Made by a program: the position numbers and the translations under genes
Origin: Helochares maculicollis
Lineage: Eukaryota > Arthropoda > Insecta > Coleoptera > Hydrophilidae
Direction: 5' to 3'
Assembly: GCA_033557835.1 (NCBI GenBank)
Contig: JAWQRO010000152.1
Location: 1 to 52,308 of the forward strand
Length of the DNA: 52,308 nt
The notes under the pieces: generated by a model
The model's database searches: none
What the model was told of the DNA's origin: nothing
The model's input: only the letters and a program-made list of their open reading frames with translations
Shown: positions 26,290-38,565 of the stretch, piece by piece
How positions within the stretch are numbered: position 1 is the first letter of the stretch
How the letters are laid out: each line of letters starts with the position of its first letter

Positions 26290-26900
26290 TTTAAAACAAG
26301 TTGTTTTTAGATGTACGGTCAAGTCTGTTTGCTTAATTTGCTGTAATTTTTTAACAATTTTTTTCCAGCGGTTTCTTTGACTATTTGTCTTCGAGTAGAT
26401 TTTCAGGCATTTCAAGGCTAATTCTAACGATTTTCGTGACGCCTCCTCAAGATTTAAAAAAAATCTCTTTTGATGATAAAGGACCTTTTTACGCTTTATA
26501 TTCCTTATAAATTCATGGAATTTCAACAAGATTCTCAGTATTTATTTTAGATTTTCTTATTAATATTGCTAGGTTTTTGTTGTTACTATATTTAGAGATT
26601 TTATTTTCTTCATTATTAGATATATTATCAACGATCATTTAGCTTACGCGTCTTTCAATTAGATCTTGAAATTTTGATCATGTAGTCTTAAGTTGTTGCT
26701 CTTATTAATAATTTATTTCAAATGTTTGCTTATAACAACCAAATATCAGCAAAGATCACCTTTAATTTGAATATTTCTTATACCTGGAATTATCCTGCTA
26801 TATTCAGGTTTAGATAGTCCTCGAATGGTTTATACTGTGTCTCGATAATTACAAATGATTTGATTTACATCCAAACATTTTTTTTCATTTCGTGTTCTAT
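26290..26900. repeat. Third T-rich block, with a Lys-rich minus-strand frame
   Basis: Strong T skew on the plus strand with phrases such as AGATCTTGAAATTTTGATC, resembling the 8540-9720 and 13530-13930 blocks. The minus-strand 80-codon frame at 26287-26529 is Lys/Leu-rich (contains SRKSLELALKCLKIYSK) and would be a helical basic peptide. I recognise no family, and such composition is expected from a T-rich opposite strand, so I do not call a gene. Confidence 0.25.
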
Positions 26901-27039
26901 GATATTGAACAAAACTGCGCAGACTTAAATTGTATCTGATTGTATATAGTTTTGTAGATATTAACAGAATTATTTACTTAATAATACTGTTAGACGAGTA
27001 GAGTACTTTACATCAATTATTTACGCGATTTTTTTTGGT

Positions 27040-27290
27040 AATTGCATTCTGTATATGCAGCTGCTGCGCTTCCGACATCTCGCATCACCCACAATGATAA
27101 GAAGACAATGATCGCACTATTTATCACTTTATGGCATATCAATTGTACGAACTTTAATTACCTGCACGACCATCAACAGGAAGAGCAGATGAAAGTAAAA
27201 ACATTAAGTAGACAGCTGTTTAGTTCGTATACAGGTGGTGTTTATTGCATTCCCGCCAATATTTTACTACCGCTACCATCAAATACGTAG
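27040..27290. promoter_or_regulatory. Candidate enhancer with clustered E-boxes and Sox-type sites
   Basis: A GC-richer 250-base island in AT-rich surroundings. Seen: CAGCTG at 27058-27063 and 27213-27218, CAGGTG at 27232-27237 (proneural-type E-boxes), two ACAATG words at 27091-27096 and 27105-27110 (Sox-like), and ATTCCCGCCAAT at 27249-27260. The 82-codon frame across it lacks any domain. Inferred regulatory role only; each short motif is expected by chance at some rate. Confidence 0.25.
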
Positions 27291-30200
27291 CTTTTGTCTT
27301 TTGATTTTATGGATGCTAACAATTGCCATCGTTAATTAACTTATCGCCTTGCCGATAAAATTTCATAGCCAAAAACAATTCATACTTTATTTTATAGGTC
27401 TAATTGGTTCTACTATAAATATTTCATTCGTTCAGAGGCGAAACAATAGAACAATCTACAATTTTATTAGACTTACTGATGTTTTGTAAATGCCAGAACA
27501 TCATCGTAAAGTTTTTTATTTATGCAATTGTCGACCGCATTTTTGCTTAATTTTCCCTAATTATAGTCGCTTTGCATAGAAACGTATAAATTATGATACT
27601 TTAGTGAGTCCCTTTTCCAAATTAGCCTTCTACTCCTATAATATATCTTCTTAAGATACCCTAAAACAAAAGCACGTTCCTAGGAAGTACAATTCCAATT
27701 ATAGCAATCGAATTATTTTATTATTCAATTCCTAACATATTAGAATACGCTATGCAGCAATAATAGCCTGTAGCTATAGGGGTACCTTGAGAATGTTACT
27801 ATTTATGCATTTAAATTAGGCTTGAAATATAACGAACAGTGTATTGGCAACTATGCACCCTTCTATTTTTATGTATTTTGGATACAAGAAAGTATTTCAA
27901 ATAAAAAATGTGCAAATAAAGGCTAATTAGAAAATTTGTTGATAAATTGTCGAGTATAAAGTTGTGACACTACACACATTATGTTCATAGAGTTTCATAT
28001 TAAACGAACGAATTATTTAGGTACAGATGGTTGTATAATAAATACACCACGCATCACGGCCATTGGAGTATATTTTTATAATTTTAAAGTATCAAGCTTC
28101 AAGTCCCCTCACATAGAAAAAACTGTTGGTAAATCATTAGCATAATGTTAAAATTTTATTCGTACTTCCGGCTCGTGAAAATAGTTAAAATTAAAGATAA
28201 AAATATTCCAGCAATTTTTTCATTTGTATTTTTAGTAACTCGGCCCTACATATTCATATAATATGTATGACATTTGACTGATTATTCACGACGTAAATAA
28301 CGTTTATCTCTGCATTTTATTTTTTATAGAACTATTTAGAAATGTAAATTGTTCAGGTAAATCTTTTTCTTAGTCGCAATATTTATATTTTATTTCCCAA
28401 GCGAATTTATATTTAAGTGAGACATTCAAAGGAATTAGTAGTATTTCATGTTTATAATGTAAAAGTAGTGAAGTGTAAGGCTTAGGGGACATTATCGCGT
28501 TTTAAAAACGGTGAAAGTACATGAAAATCTGGGTAACTTCGCCCCGTAATACGTTTTGATAAAGCTTCCAACTTTTAAACGTATATTTTTCTTTTTATCA
28601 CAAAATTCAGACAGGGTTTCATGTAAATCTTTGGTAGGTAAATTACCAACCCACGTTTGAAACACACAGAAGGGAATAAAACCACCTCCGTTATCCTGAA
28701 CACATTAAAAAGAAAGCATGTAAGCACCCTTGCGTTCGTTTCACCGGGGTTGCGGTGTTGCGTGCAACATTTGACTTCCCTTAACTCATACTCACGCGTT
28801 CGTGCTTTAGCTCCAACTATAATTAAATATAAATAACACTATCGCCCCTTCTCTGCTGTGCAATACTAGAATACCGCTTTCAAGTAGTTTGGTATGAAAA
28901 ATGATGTTTTATTGATGTTAATGTTGAAAGAAGATAAATTGGCGTGCATTCACATATAAAACTGCATACATACTAACATCGATTCAACACTTAAATGAAG
29001 CTCATACGTAGGAAATAAGGAATAGATTAAAAGCAGATCACAAGAAAAGTGTAAATTTGTAGGGGTATTACGTGCCAAAATTCTCAGAATGCACGATACT
29101 GAATCAGGAGTACAAATTTTATAGTCTATCCATCCATCCCACCTCAGAAATTTTTCAAGCGCGTAATGTTATGCACAGGTCGCAATACTCCTTTTGTTTC
29201 TTTATAAATTCGTAGCAGAATAATCCATTTTTATAACCCAATTTAACGCGGGGCATAAGGCTTTACAAATCGAAAAAACTACTTTGCCATGGTTGGGGAA
29301 GCAAAATAGCACCGTTGCATGACGGGAACTTCCGGAATCGAAGGAGCCTTGACTGGACGGTATCCGAACGCATGCGCTACCGTTGCCAAGCGTCATGTGC
29401 ATTGTTGAAACATTTGAATATCTACGTCAGCCTTGCCACCTTGATTCTTACAGTTTTCATGTGAATTTCAGTGCTTTCAGTTCTGTGGCCTCCTTTGGTT
29501 TCCACTTGGTTATTTTCCCTTTGGGTTTTTCGTGTGCAATTTAAGTTTTTTATTGTGATTTATTTGTGTCCCTTTAGTTGCGATTATCTTCAGTTTCGCA
29601 GTGTTTGAAAACGGTATCTTGGATTTGCTACTGTTTTCGTTTTAAATATTTTTATGATTTGCGAATTTTCATTTGCTTTAATAGAAAAGTAGCTTAAAGC
29701 GAAAATTTGACAAAGACGTTTGAGCTTAAGCTTTGCTTTTACCTACGATATTTACAATTGTCTTTCAATATGGCTGACAATGAAATACAATGGAGGTGGA
29801 AATTTACTATTTTGAATGGATCATTCATAAAACCTAGCTCAGTTAATCCCTCCCTCGGGCCAATATAGGGTAATAAATGTATTAAGAGGTAGCCATTTCT
29901 CAATTATTTCGACTCAATAACGCGAGAAAAATATTTAAACCGCGTGTTTACTTGCTCAAAGTTTAATTATTTCCTATTAGATCATAGTTCTAAAACGTGA
30001 TTCACCTTCATTACACGTATACATGCAATTTAATATTGTGAATTTTTGCGTTATCGTAAAAATGTGAAATATAAAACTTATTTTGATTAGCTGATTTTTA
30101 TGCATCGGTAATTACGGACTTATTTTGTCCTGGATAATTTTATTCCGACAAAAGGGTAGTTATTGTTTGTAACCGCGTAACCAAGGCAACGGAACGTGCT

Positions 30201-31076
30201 ACGGAAACAATTATAAGCACATAATGGTTTTTACCCGGCACTAGTTAAAGTTTTAAGATGCAAAGAGGGATTGCAATTAAAAACGAATTATTCGTTTTTA
30301 TATTGAATTGAACATTTTCTTTCTACTTTTATTTTTAATAATCCATTAAAAACTTTAAAATATCACCAAAAGAAATAAATGTTAGCTGTAAAGTCGATTA
30401 TGGCTAGCGATGTAAATATGCTATTCACGTGGTTAAATTGTTGCATAACCTCAATTCGGTGATTCCCAAGATTGATTATCGTAGAAAAGTTACAAATTTT
30501 TAAAAATATGTCATTATACTCTCTAGACAAGAAATATTTTTAAACTTTTAACGGAGAATTAGGTAAGTGTCTGTATATAGGCTGGTTATGAAGAACGACA
30601 GAAAAAATGCAAAAGAATAGCAGAGAGATGAAAATTACTAATTAAATGCAATAAATCAAATTAAAACCTACAAGTTTTTTTGATAATTGCAAACTATTTA
30701 GGAAGCTGCCGTAGTAAAATTTTTGCAAAATTTTGCCAGGCGAAGTTCATTTATAAAAAAGTACCTAAGCAAATTAATACTTCAGTATTTAATTCAGCTT
30801 GATAAATTTTGTGTTGGCATTTTATTTCGAATACTCGATTTAAAAATACAAGAATACGTATAATTTTTGTGTGAAATCTTCTGTATTATTTGATGATAAT
30901 CTGATTTTTCATTATGAACTGCATATTCCTTTTCAAAAACGAGAGTTTTTATATATAAGTTACTATAAGTAGACATTCTAAGCGTATAGAAACTTGGAAG
31001 TTGAAATTGCAAGCTCTTATAATATTAATTAATACAATAAATTTTATGATAGGTGACTTGATTTAAATGATTCGAT
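27291..31076. other. Non-coding stretch with GC-richer islands at 28.65-28.87 and 29.20-29.60 kb
   Basis: Mostly AT-rich. Two patches stand out: 28650-28870 (CACCGGGGTTGCGGTG, CTCACGCGTTCGTG) and 29200-29600, the latter annotated separately as a possible internal promoter. An RFX/X-box-like word GTAACCAAGGCAAC lies at 30177-30190. No coding exon or RNA gene recognised. Confidence 0.45.
29200..29613 (+). promoter_or_regulatory. Possible internal (alternative) promoter
   Basis: Seen: a GC-richer region with an NRF-1/Ewg-type palindrome CGCATGCGC at 29369-29377, then about 100 bases downstream two initiator-like TCAGT words at 29468-29472 and 29477-29481 in T-rich sequence. A weak donor-like ACG|GTATCT lies at about 29613. 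This arrangement resembles an insect housekeeping-type promoter reading rightward. The minus-strand 66-codon frame here is not convincing as a gene. Inference only; needs transcription start data. Confidence 0.25.
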
Positions 31077-31355
31077 TTGAAATATCACATTTTGATAAGA
31101 TTGTTCAATAAAATTAAAACTAGTAATCCTATTACTGGATTCTTATTTAAGGTTATCAATGGAATAGTTTGTTTAAATTTAAAAGCATACAAAAAACGTA
31201 ACGGTCTTTATTCAATGTTTCCACATATTTCTGTAGTTTTTTCTTGTAATACTGATACTTTAAATGTGCCTAACCTAAATCTGATTTGCCTTTTTCAACG
31301 ATGTAATTCCATTAGTCAAATTAAACATAAATTTAACGATTTATTTTCTACTTAA
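31077..31355 (+). pseudogene. Possible LINE (Jockey/CR1-like) ORF2 C-terminal fragment
   Basis: A 92-codon frame reading GFLFKVINGIV, then PHISVVFSCNTDTLNVP and LICLFQRCNSISQIKHKF before a stop. The C-terminal ends of Jockey/CR1-like reverse transcriptases commonly carry an F(L/V)(F/Y)K(L/V)(I/L)NG box, followed some 40-60 residues later by an N.P..R...L.N.C segment and a final F...L. The order and spacing here are consistent with that, but there is no RT core and similarity is partial. It could still be a chance frame. Confidence 0.4.
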
Positions 31356-33519
31356 CTTTTATTTTATCAATAATTAAAGCTTCGTCTCTCGAGACAATAT
31401 TTAATTAAGCCATGAACTCTCTACATTCAACTTTCTGTCGCTAGTAGTACTAATAGAAAACTGTTGTTTTTAAATGTTAATTCGCAACACGCATTTTTCC
31501 TAAAATCAGGCTAATTTTAGTAAGCTACAGTTGAGATGATTTCAGTCCCTAATTAGAGAACTAACCTGTCTCAAGCTTAGTGTGAATAATAAATATTGAG
31601 AATTGATAAATTTATTATGTAACTATGGTTAAACATTGAAAACGTAAAGTGAAATATTTGTGAAGAGAAACAATAAAAATTATATCTATGAATATTCTAA
31701 TAATGTAACAATTTTAGAATGTTTGAGATGAAACATGATATGATTTTATACGAAGGGCTGGTTCAAAAAAATTACCTGACTTATGGATCGCTGTGTTTCT
31801 AATTTTAGTCTAACTCAAACAGTTTCGTACTGAATAGCTTGTGTGATTTATAAGTAACGATAAAAAACAAATTAAGTCTAGATTGAAATACATGTATTAA
31901 GTAAATTAGTTATTCTATTGAATATAATATAAATAAAATGGCTAATATTTACACTAATTTTGAATTTATATTATTACTCCTTTAAATGAAAACATCTTGA
32001 TATGATAATTTTTCGAAACATTTCTTAGTTGTAAAAAGTGTTGACATATATACGTGTGTAGAAATAAAACTGACGACTTTTATAATTATATATATATGAT
32101 AATCCAAGGATGCTCTTAACCCTATATTTATAATTTAAAACTAAAATTACATTAAATTCATCCTATTTGTTACTTTTTGTCTCATATATACTTTGCTTTA
32201 TTATTTCAAAATGCATTGCAATGTCAGATGGCAGCTTTTAAAACAACACTAATGACATTTTAAGTACATTGTGTATTTTTGAAGTATGATATTTTAAAGT
32301 TTCAATAAATATTCCAAATAAAGTGATCTTCAATCATAATTAGACAATACTAATTTGGATGTCATGATGAAATTGAAATTTGCTGTATAAATAATTAAGT
32401 AGTCTTACTTATTATGAATTTGAATTACTGCTCTTGTCAGTACACCTGTCATATTCTACCGCCATATTCCTGAGGAAATAAAAATTGATGTATTTTCATG
32501 TATATTCAGTAATAAGAAAATTGAATCTGCCACGGCTATATGTTTTATGTATATTTAATTGTTTCTGGTGCTTTGCAGAAAGGTTTTTTACGAGATAAAA
32601 CGAAGCTTTAATTGGGAAGCTCAGAATAGAACTAAAACTTAGCCTAAATACACTTATAGCAAAAAAGGAGCATAGTCGACATTATTTGTTTAATGTTATT
32701 AGGCCAACATTAGATACACTACTATTAATTTGGTAACCAACCCTATTTAAAGAAAAACACTTGATTTCTTAACTAACAACGCTTATTTAAAAAATAAGGC
32801 AACACATTCATTAATATCAACTACAAAACCAGTAACCTCAAAACTTACGCAACAAAAAGTCAGATTTTGGTTGGGCCTCGAGCCATTCGTGATATTTGAA
32901 CAATTGCTTATTATGTTCATACTTTCTGATTTGCACTTTATCGCATCAATTTGTAAATAGGTACAATTAAGAGCAGCACATTTACTCCCATCAATCAAAT
33001 AAATTGCTTTTGTAAAATAAAAAAAATATATTACATGGTCATATCCTACAGAAAACTTATATTGCCATAAAAAATAACTTATTGGAAGAAACATCTGTAA
33101 TTAGATGGCACAATTTCCGTTACCATACGAAAAATATATAGATTGTAATCGCAATCAAATATTTGGATAAGGCAACTTCTAATTGATAATACGCTGAGAA
33201 AGATTTTTGCTGCAAGTATGCTGCATTCGCTCTTCAATTATAGGATAATTGCAGTCCCTGTTTGTAAATAAATTACCCGATAAAAGCACCTTATCAATCT
33301 CGATTATCAGAAAACAAATCTCTTAATATCCGAACGCATTAAAAGAAAATAAAAAATTCATACAGCTAAATTTACTATAAATTATCATGTACCATGCGAT
33401 CACCTTCGTGACCCTAATGTCACATGTATCCAAAGTTCACCAATAAAAATAAAGCTTCTTTTAATGTTTCCGTTAAAAATCAATGTGAAAGGTTATTACA
33501 GTCGAGCATTTTATCGATT
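31356..33519. other. Non-coding AT-rich stretch
   Basis: No gene recognised. The 103-codon minus-strand frame at 32783-33094 has an amphipathic-poor, Phe/Tyr/Asn-rich composition without a signal peptide or domain; I regard it as chance. Confidence 0.5.
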
Positions 33520-33925
33520 CTGAACTACTAGACCGACTGGTATGGAAAATATTGACCGTTCCCTGTATTCCAGGCTCGTTTTCTTTATTATTGTCAATGA
33601 AGAATTGGGGTGTTAGCGGTGTAATTACCGAACTATTTTACTAGCTGTAGGGAATAAAGCTTTCAACATCGCCGGGTCGTACCATGCTGTATCTAACACG
33701 AATACTAATTTTTGGAAACGGTATTGCTCGATTTGCTCGCTTTTCTACTGTTATTATTGACTACCTGCAGTCCCTCTCGTGACGAACTGACGTCACTTTT
33801 GATTGTTGGAGTAGATTAAGGCAAAACGTGCGTGTATCAAAATATTCGGGGCGGTCTTTAAACTATGACTTGCGCTGTGGGAAACCCCTAAACACGGCCA
33901 GCGCAAAACAGTTTTATAGTTCCTA
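33520..33925 (+). promoter_or_regulatory. GC-richer island with a perfect CRE; candidate promoter for the miR-263b primary transcript
   Basis: Seen: a roughly 400-base patch clearly less AT-rich than its surroundings, containing the full palindromic cAMP-response element TGACGTCA at 33788-33795, GGGGCGG near 33849 and CACGGCCAGCGC near 33892. Downstream are TTTTGTGAATCACATTC and ordinary AT-rich DNA, with the miR-263b hairpin 2.3-2.4 kb further on in the same orientation. Inferred: promoter or enhancer for the microRNA or an alternative promoter of the surrounding gene. No TATA box or clear initiator was fixed. Confidence 0.3.
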
Positions 33926-36199
33926 GATTTTAAGTGTTTTGTGAATCACATTCTTTACTTGTTCCAGTTGTTTGTATTATATAAATAATTCAGAATGGTC
34001 TCGCGATTTGTTCCCTTTTAATTTTCATCGGTAATTATTGAACGCATATGGAGAATGTTTACTTTTAATCGAAAATTTGCGGATGAACTAACTATGAAAA
34101 AATCTTGTGATTTCCACCGAACCTTTCCATATTATTTTCTGTGCATTTTTCGAATATAAACATTTTTAGTATTTAAACTGCTCTATTTAAGTTCTCTTGC
34201 GTCTGCTGTATAGAATTTAACTGAAATTGTTAGGAATGTTACTAAAGAAAATTACAACGCATAATTAATTCTAGTTACATAATATCGCGAAGAATTTGCG
34301 TTGATAGTTCATGTTCAATAATGTGTACCTGCTACCAGATAACACATTTGAATCGGTATGATGAAATTAGTTCTACAGAATTAACTTTCTAAGTAAACAC
34401 AACAACAATACCGAAAGTAAAAGTCGTGCTAATTATGTTACATAGCTTAAATAATCTTAGCTGTGCAGTAGAAAAAGATTTTTTCAGGAGATAATTTCTT
34501 GTGCAGAGTGGTAACTGAGCCGTAGGTAAATATTGAATAAGATTTTCGCGCCGCAAAACCCCTATACTTGTAATTTTAAGTGCTATTACGACCGATGTCA
34601 TCACGTAATGGTCTTGGAAAATGCACATTACCCTTCTGAAAATAACCTCAGGCTGTTATCGCCTAATAACATTTTCAACGCGCTCTCTACCTTTTGCATT
34701 TTACGCCTGCTTCCATCGCTTCGTATATTAGCCTTGACCTGTTTACTGTAGTCCCCCAAATCAGATTTTAACATTAGATACATTTTGATTTCCATGTCAA
34801 TAAAGCTAATGTATCCAAGCTGATGTTTAATCGAAACTCTATATCTGTAATTTACTCTAGAAAATCGTTTACATAATGCAAGGAAATGAAAAATTAATTA
34901 CTTTCTAATCACACTGCTGCTTTTGGTAGAATATTCGATTAGATTAGAGAAGGAACGTATATCTGCATAATATAAATTTTATATAGCAATTTACAAATTG
35001 ATTTTCTTTTTATACCCACGTTTTATGATTGCTTGACGTTTATCTATTATACAGTCTCTCTTAGATTAAGCAAAATGCCAAAAAATGCCATATTAAACAA
35101 TCGCTCAATAAATAAAACTAATTACTTTGCTCGAAACTAACTTTTATCATTTTTAGCAATTAATTAAGTCTTTAATTCCCTTGTATGACTGACAGACCGC
35201 TTCCTGTACATTACACGCTATCTTAAACTGTCACGTGCTTATTACTCCATGCCGTTTATTAGTCTTTGTAATAGGTTTTATTTTGCCGCAGTGCTAATTG
35301 AATTTATTCGACGAAATTTTGATGATTAAAAAATCATAAATCAAAATATGTATTTTAAAATTGTCATTTATTTGTCTCTGCGCCAAACTAATACCTTTAT
35401 ACTCTAAGCGAAAGTAATTAAATGTGCATCGACAAACCGAATTACTCATCTTATACTTAAAGACTGTGTTCAACACTTTCCACATATAAGTAAGCCAGTA
35501 GAAACTGTATCATTTCTAACTGGAATAGTAGAAAGCAGATATTCTATCGACAATCTCTCAATACACGAATTGTTATACGGCTTAGCAATTAACTAAACTA
35601 ATTGATTGTATGTTGCAAGTAAACAAAACAAACTATTTAATTTGATGAGGCAATAACTTTGACTAGAAATGTCAAACGAAAGTGTGTTAATGGTATCGTT
35701 ATTATTTGTAAAATTATATATTAGGCGAACTTTTTTTTACCATCACTGTGTGTTTTGCACATATGTACTGTAAAACGTCAATATTTTCATTACACGCATC
35801 TGATATTAACGGATTTATGAGTGTTATTAGCAGTTAACCGGCAGACCAAGCGAATTGTGAAAATTTTCTGAATGAATTGCTTTTGTATTGCTTATTATTC
35901 TTTGCATCAACTTTAATATATTTTTAGTTGCATTTTTATATATACAATGTAAACTTCTTGTAGTCAAGATCTGAGTAAAATTTTTGTTGCTAAGACAAAT
36001 AACAAATAGCTTAGTTAATTTACAAATATATAATGATATTTCTTTGTTCCGCTTCTATACGAAAATTTATACCCACGTTTTTGTTTGAGTTCGATTATGT
36101 CGTTTATTAATTTTTGTTACATTCCTTTCACCTGATATTTTCCAATTATCAATAAGTTTAACAGTGGCCTTGTTTTAATAACTTCGTTTTTGTGTAGAC
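33926..36199. other. Non-coding stretch leading to miR-263b
   Basis: No coding exon recognised. Positions 34535-34745 are moderately GC-richer and contain GATGTCATCACGTAA (34594-34608), a word that recurs exactly at 42423-42437; frames of 72 and 79 codons overlap there on opposite strands without domain features. Confidence 0.4.
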
Positions 36200-36204
36200 C
36201 GCAA

Positions 36205-36300
36205 CTACAGAAGCCTTGTATGGATCTTGGCACTGGAAGAATTCACAGATTATATTTGAATCGTGATTCTTTTAATGCCATAATTTGTGCTGGGTACCTC
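36205..36300 (+). ncRNA. mir-263b: microRNA precursor miR-263b (miR-183/263 family)
   Basis: The putative mature 5p strand occupies 36226-36248 and begins CTTGGCACTGGAAGAATTC, which matches insect miR-263b from memory; the seed TTGGCAC is intact. The sequence folds: after a loop of about 13 bases (36249-36261), the 3' arm at 36262-36284 (GTGATTCTTTTAATGCCAT inside it) pairs with the 5' arm through GGCA/TGCC, AAGAA/TTCTT and TCAC/GTGA, with G-U pairs and one bulged base. The stem continues through TTGTATGGAT below. In the processed RNA, the 5p strand would be loaded into Argonaute to repress mRNAs. In Drosophila, miR-263a and miR-263b protect developing sensory bristles from apoptosis, and the family is the relative of vertebrate miR-183/96/182. 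The strand is plus. Precursor ends are estimated to within about 10 bases. No second known microRNA was found within 1 kb. Confidence 0.93.
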
Positions 36301-37469
36301 GCCCGAATTACCTTTCGATATGTATTAATGTATTAATATATAAATATTTAAACAACACTCTGTATATATATTAATACTGAACTTGAATAAATATCTATTT
36401 GGTATATATATTTGCATTTTCATTTTACTTCTATCCAGCTTTCTACCACGGTGACACTGATTACATTTTAAAGAGCGACTTACTATAAATGAAAGAAGTT
36501 TTTATGATCTAGTTCAATTTATTTTGAAACTGTCTATAACTGGCAAATCTAGAATACATATATGCGTATAAAAAGCACCTGTTGACTTCATATATTAGGC
36601 TTGACATCTGTTCGTCTGTAAAACAAAATGTAATATAAATGACCCATAGAGAGAAGCCCTGAACACGTACATAGAAAAACACTATATATTTTTAAGTTTA
36701 GAAATACAGGAAATGAATGTGGGACTAAAATGTGTTCCTAGAGGACGGTATCAAAATGTTGTACAGTTTATAAGTTAGATGTTGATAGGTAAGTATTATT
36801 TAACTACTAGTAATATGTTTAAATTCTTTAACAAATCTACTTGCTAATTAAACATAAGAATTATGTATCGCTCCCTGTAAAAAATCAATTCTAACATAGT
36901 TGTGATAATTATGATTATAATTACTGATTAACAAGTGAATTTTATTAATCATGACACTGCTAATAATAGCATATCTTGAAAACTGAACTCATTATCTATA
37001 TTGCTAAATTATTGATTATTATTATACGTTCAGATAAGACAGTTAATGAAATTTTGTCATAGTAGTCATACGTGATAAACAATAAACTTGTTATAGATTC
37101 GTTATCATTATATGGGATAGACAGCAAAGTTTTTTCTCCTTTTTACACTAATTGATATTTTTATTTCAATTCAATTTGACGTGAGAATCGAAGAAGACCA
37201 AATAATAATCCGTGTTTTTCCTTCTCACTGTTGTTTACTTAGTTACTTGCATCAAGATACCAAGAAGTGCTTATTTATTATCTGTGCAAGAGTTCTATAA
37301 CTATTATAAAATAGTAATTATTAAATAAATCGAAAATTATCTCCTGCATTTATGAAAGTTCCCTGTCCTTTTATGTCCATTTATATAAATGTACTAGTTT
37401 CTACATGCACCATGATTCTAACTTTGAAGTTTTTGTTCCTCTAACGACCGATTTAAATGTATTCGAAAT
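36301..37469. other. Non-coding AT-rich stretch downstream of miR-263b
   Basis: No gene, RNA or repeat recognised. Confidence 0.5.
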
Positions 37470-38045
37470 TTGAAATGATAGACGTACTTTACATTTATTT
37501 TTCCTTGATCCAAATTTTTTAAATTATGTGTTTAATATGCCGCATATTCGATATTTCTAAGTATGCTCAATTGTTTTATCTTATTAGTTCAATGTTTTGT
37601 TTTATTAAACATTCCAACGTGAATGTTATTCATAAATAAATATGTATACTAATAATTCATCTCTCAGATTACTAAATATATTGTCATGAGTGTTTGGCCC
37701 ATTTGACCGACTGTTACGAAATATGATGATTTTTATCTGTGTAATTTATATTTTTAATGTATATCAGTATATCATTTATATCTAGAAACTTTGAGCGTTC
37801 TTCTTATTGCCAGATTGTTAAAAATACCGATCTCAAATATTACAAAAAATGCTTAAGCTAAATTGAAAATCGACGATTTTGCAAAATACAAATTGTAAAA
37901 TATAAAATGAAAACAATCGAAAACTTTCGCCACTAATGTCACGTATTCTTATAGTTTGGGCAATGCAATACAATTTTTGTAATAATAATAATGTTATAGT
38001 TAAGTCAGTCTTATATTATAAGTGTATTGCTTTATTATTTTAATT
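37470..38045. repeat. Left copy of a diverged direct repeat
   Basis: Shares extended similarity with 39340-39815. The best-conserved part is TCATGAGTGTTTGGCCCATT followed by TGACCGACTGTTACGAAA (left, from 37684) against TCATGAGTGTTTGACCCATT followed by TGATCTACCGTTACAAAA (right, from 39550). Flanking matches include ATGTTTTG...ATTCCAAC (37592 against 39460). The offset stays at about 1866-1868 bases there and narrows to about 1775 near the 3' end because of indels. No open frame. It could be an old tandem segmental duplication or two copies of one unrecognised element. Confidence 0.65.
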
Positions 38046-38145
38046 TTATTTTTCATAAATATCATTTTAAAAATATCTACTTTAAGAACAACATTTATAA
38101 CACTAAAAATATAGAATATATATGCTATTACTAATACTAGTACTA

Positions 38146-38146
<1 letters not shown>

Positions 38147-38207
<61 letters not shown>

Positions 38208-38225
38208 GTGTGTGTGTGTGTGTGT
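38147..38225. repeat. (AT)n followed by (TG)n compound microsatellite
   Basis: About 28 AT units run from 38147 to 38202, followed after a TT by about 10 TG units to 38224. The overlapping reading frames on both strands (poly Ile-Tyr, poly Thr-His) are artefacts of this repeat. Confidence 0.95.
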
Positions 38226-38505
38226 ACCTGCGATTAATAATAATAAAACTACAAACACTTATATGCGCTTCAAAACTAAAAGCAAAAGTTTTAATATTCA
38301 TAACATTAATGTCAATGTCTATATTCAACCCATTAATATATTCATAAGGAATATACGTTTTTATTAAAATTAGCATAATTTAATAAAAACGTCACTTCTG
38401 ACTATGCTTCCTGTAAAATGAAGCGAAACTGTAAGGAATAACAGCTAATTAAACATCTTTAGCTACTAAATAGCGTTTTAATCATAAACCTTACATCAAA
38501 CAAAT

Positions 38506-38528
38506 AAAATAAGCTATAAAAATAAAAT

Positions 38529-38565
<37 letters not shown>

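Noticed and set aside
26983..26999. TAATACTGTTAGACG, similar to the miR-8 seed
   Set aside because: No pairing 5' arm upstream; similarity ends after nine bases.
32783..33094. 103-codon minus-strand frame
   Set aside because: Phe/Tyr/Asn-rich chance-like composition, no domain, no splice or promoter context.
38122..38376. Overlapping frames on both strands across the AT/TG repeat (poly Ile-Tyr and poly Thr-His)
   Set aside because: They are translations of a microsatellite with no other coding feature.
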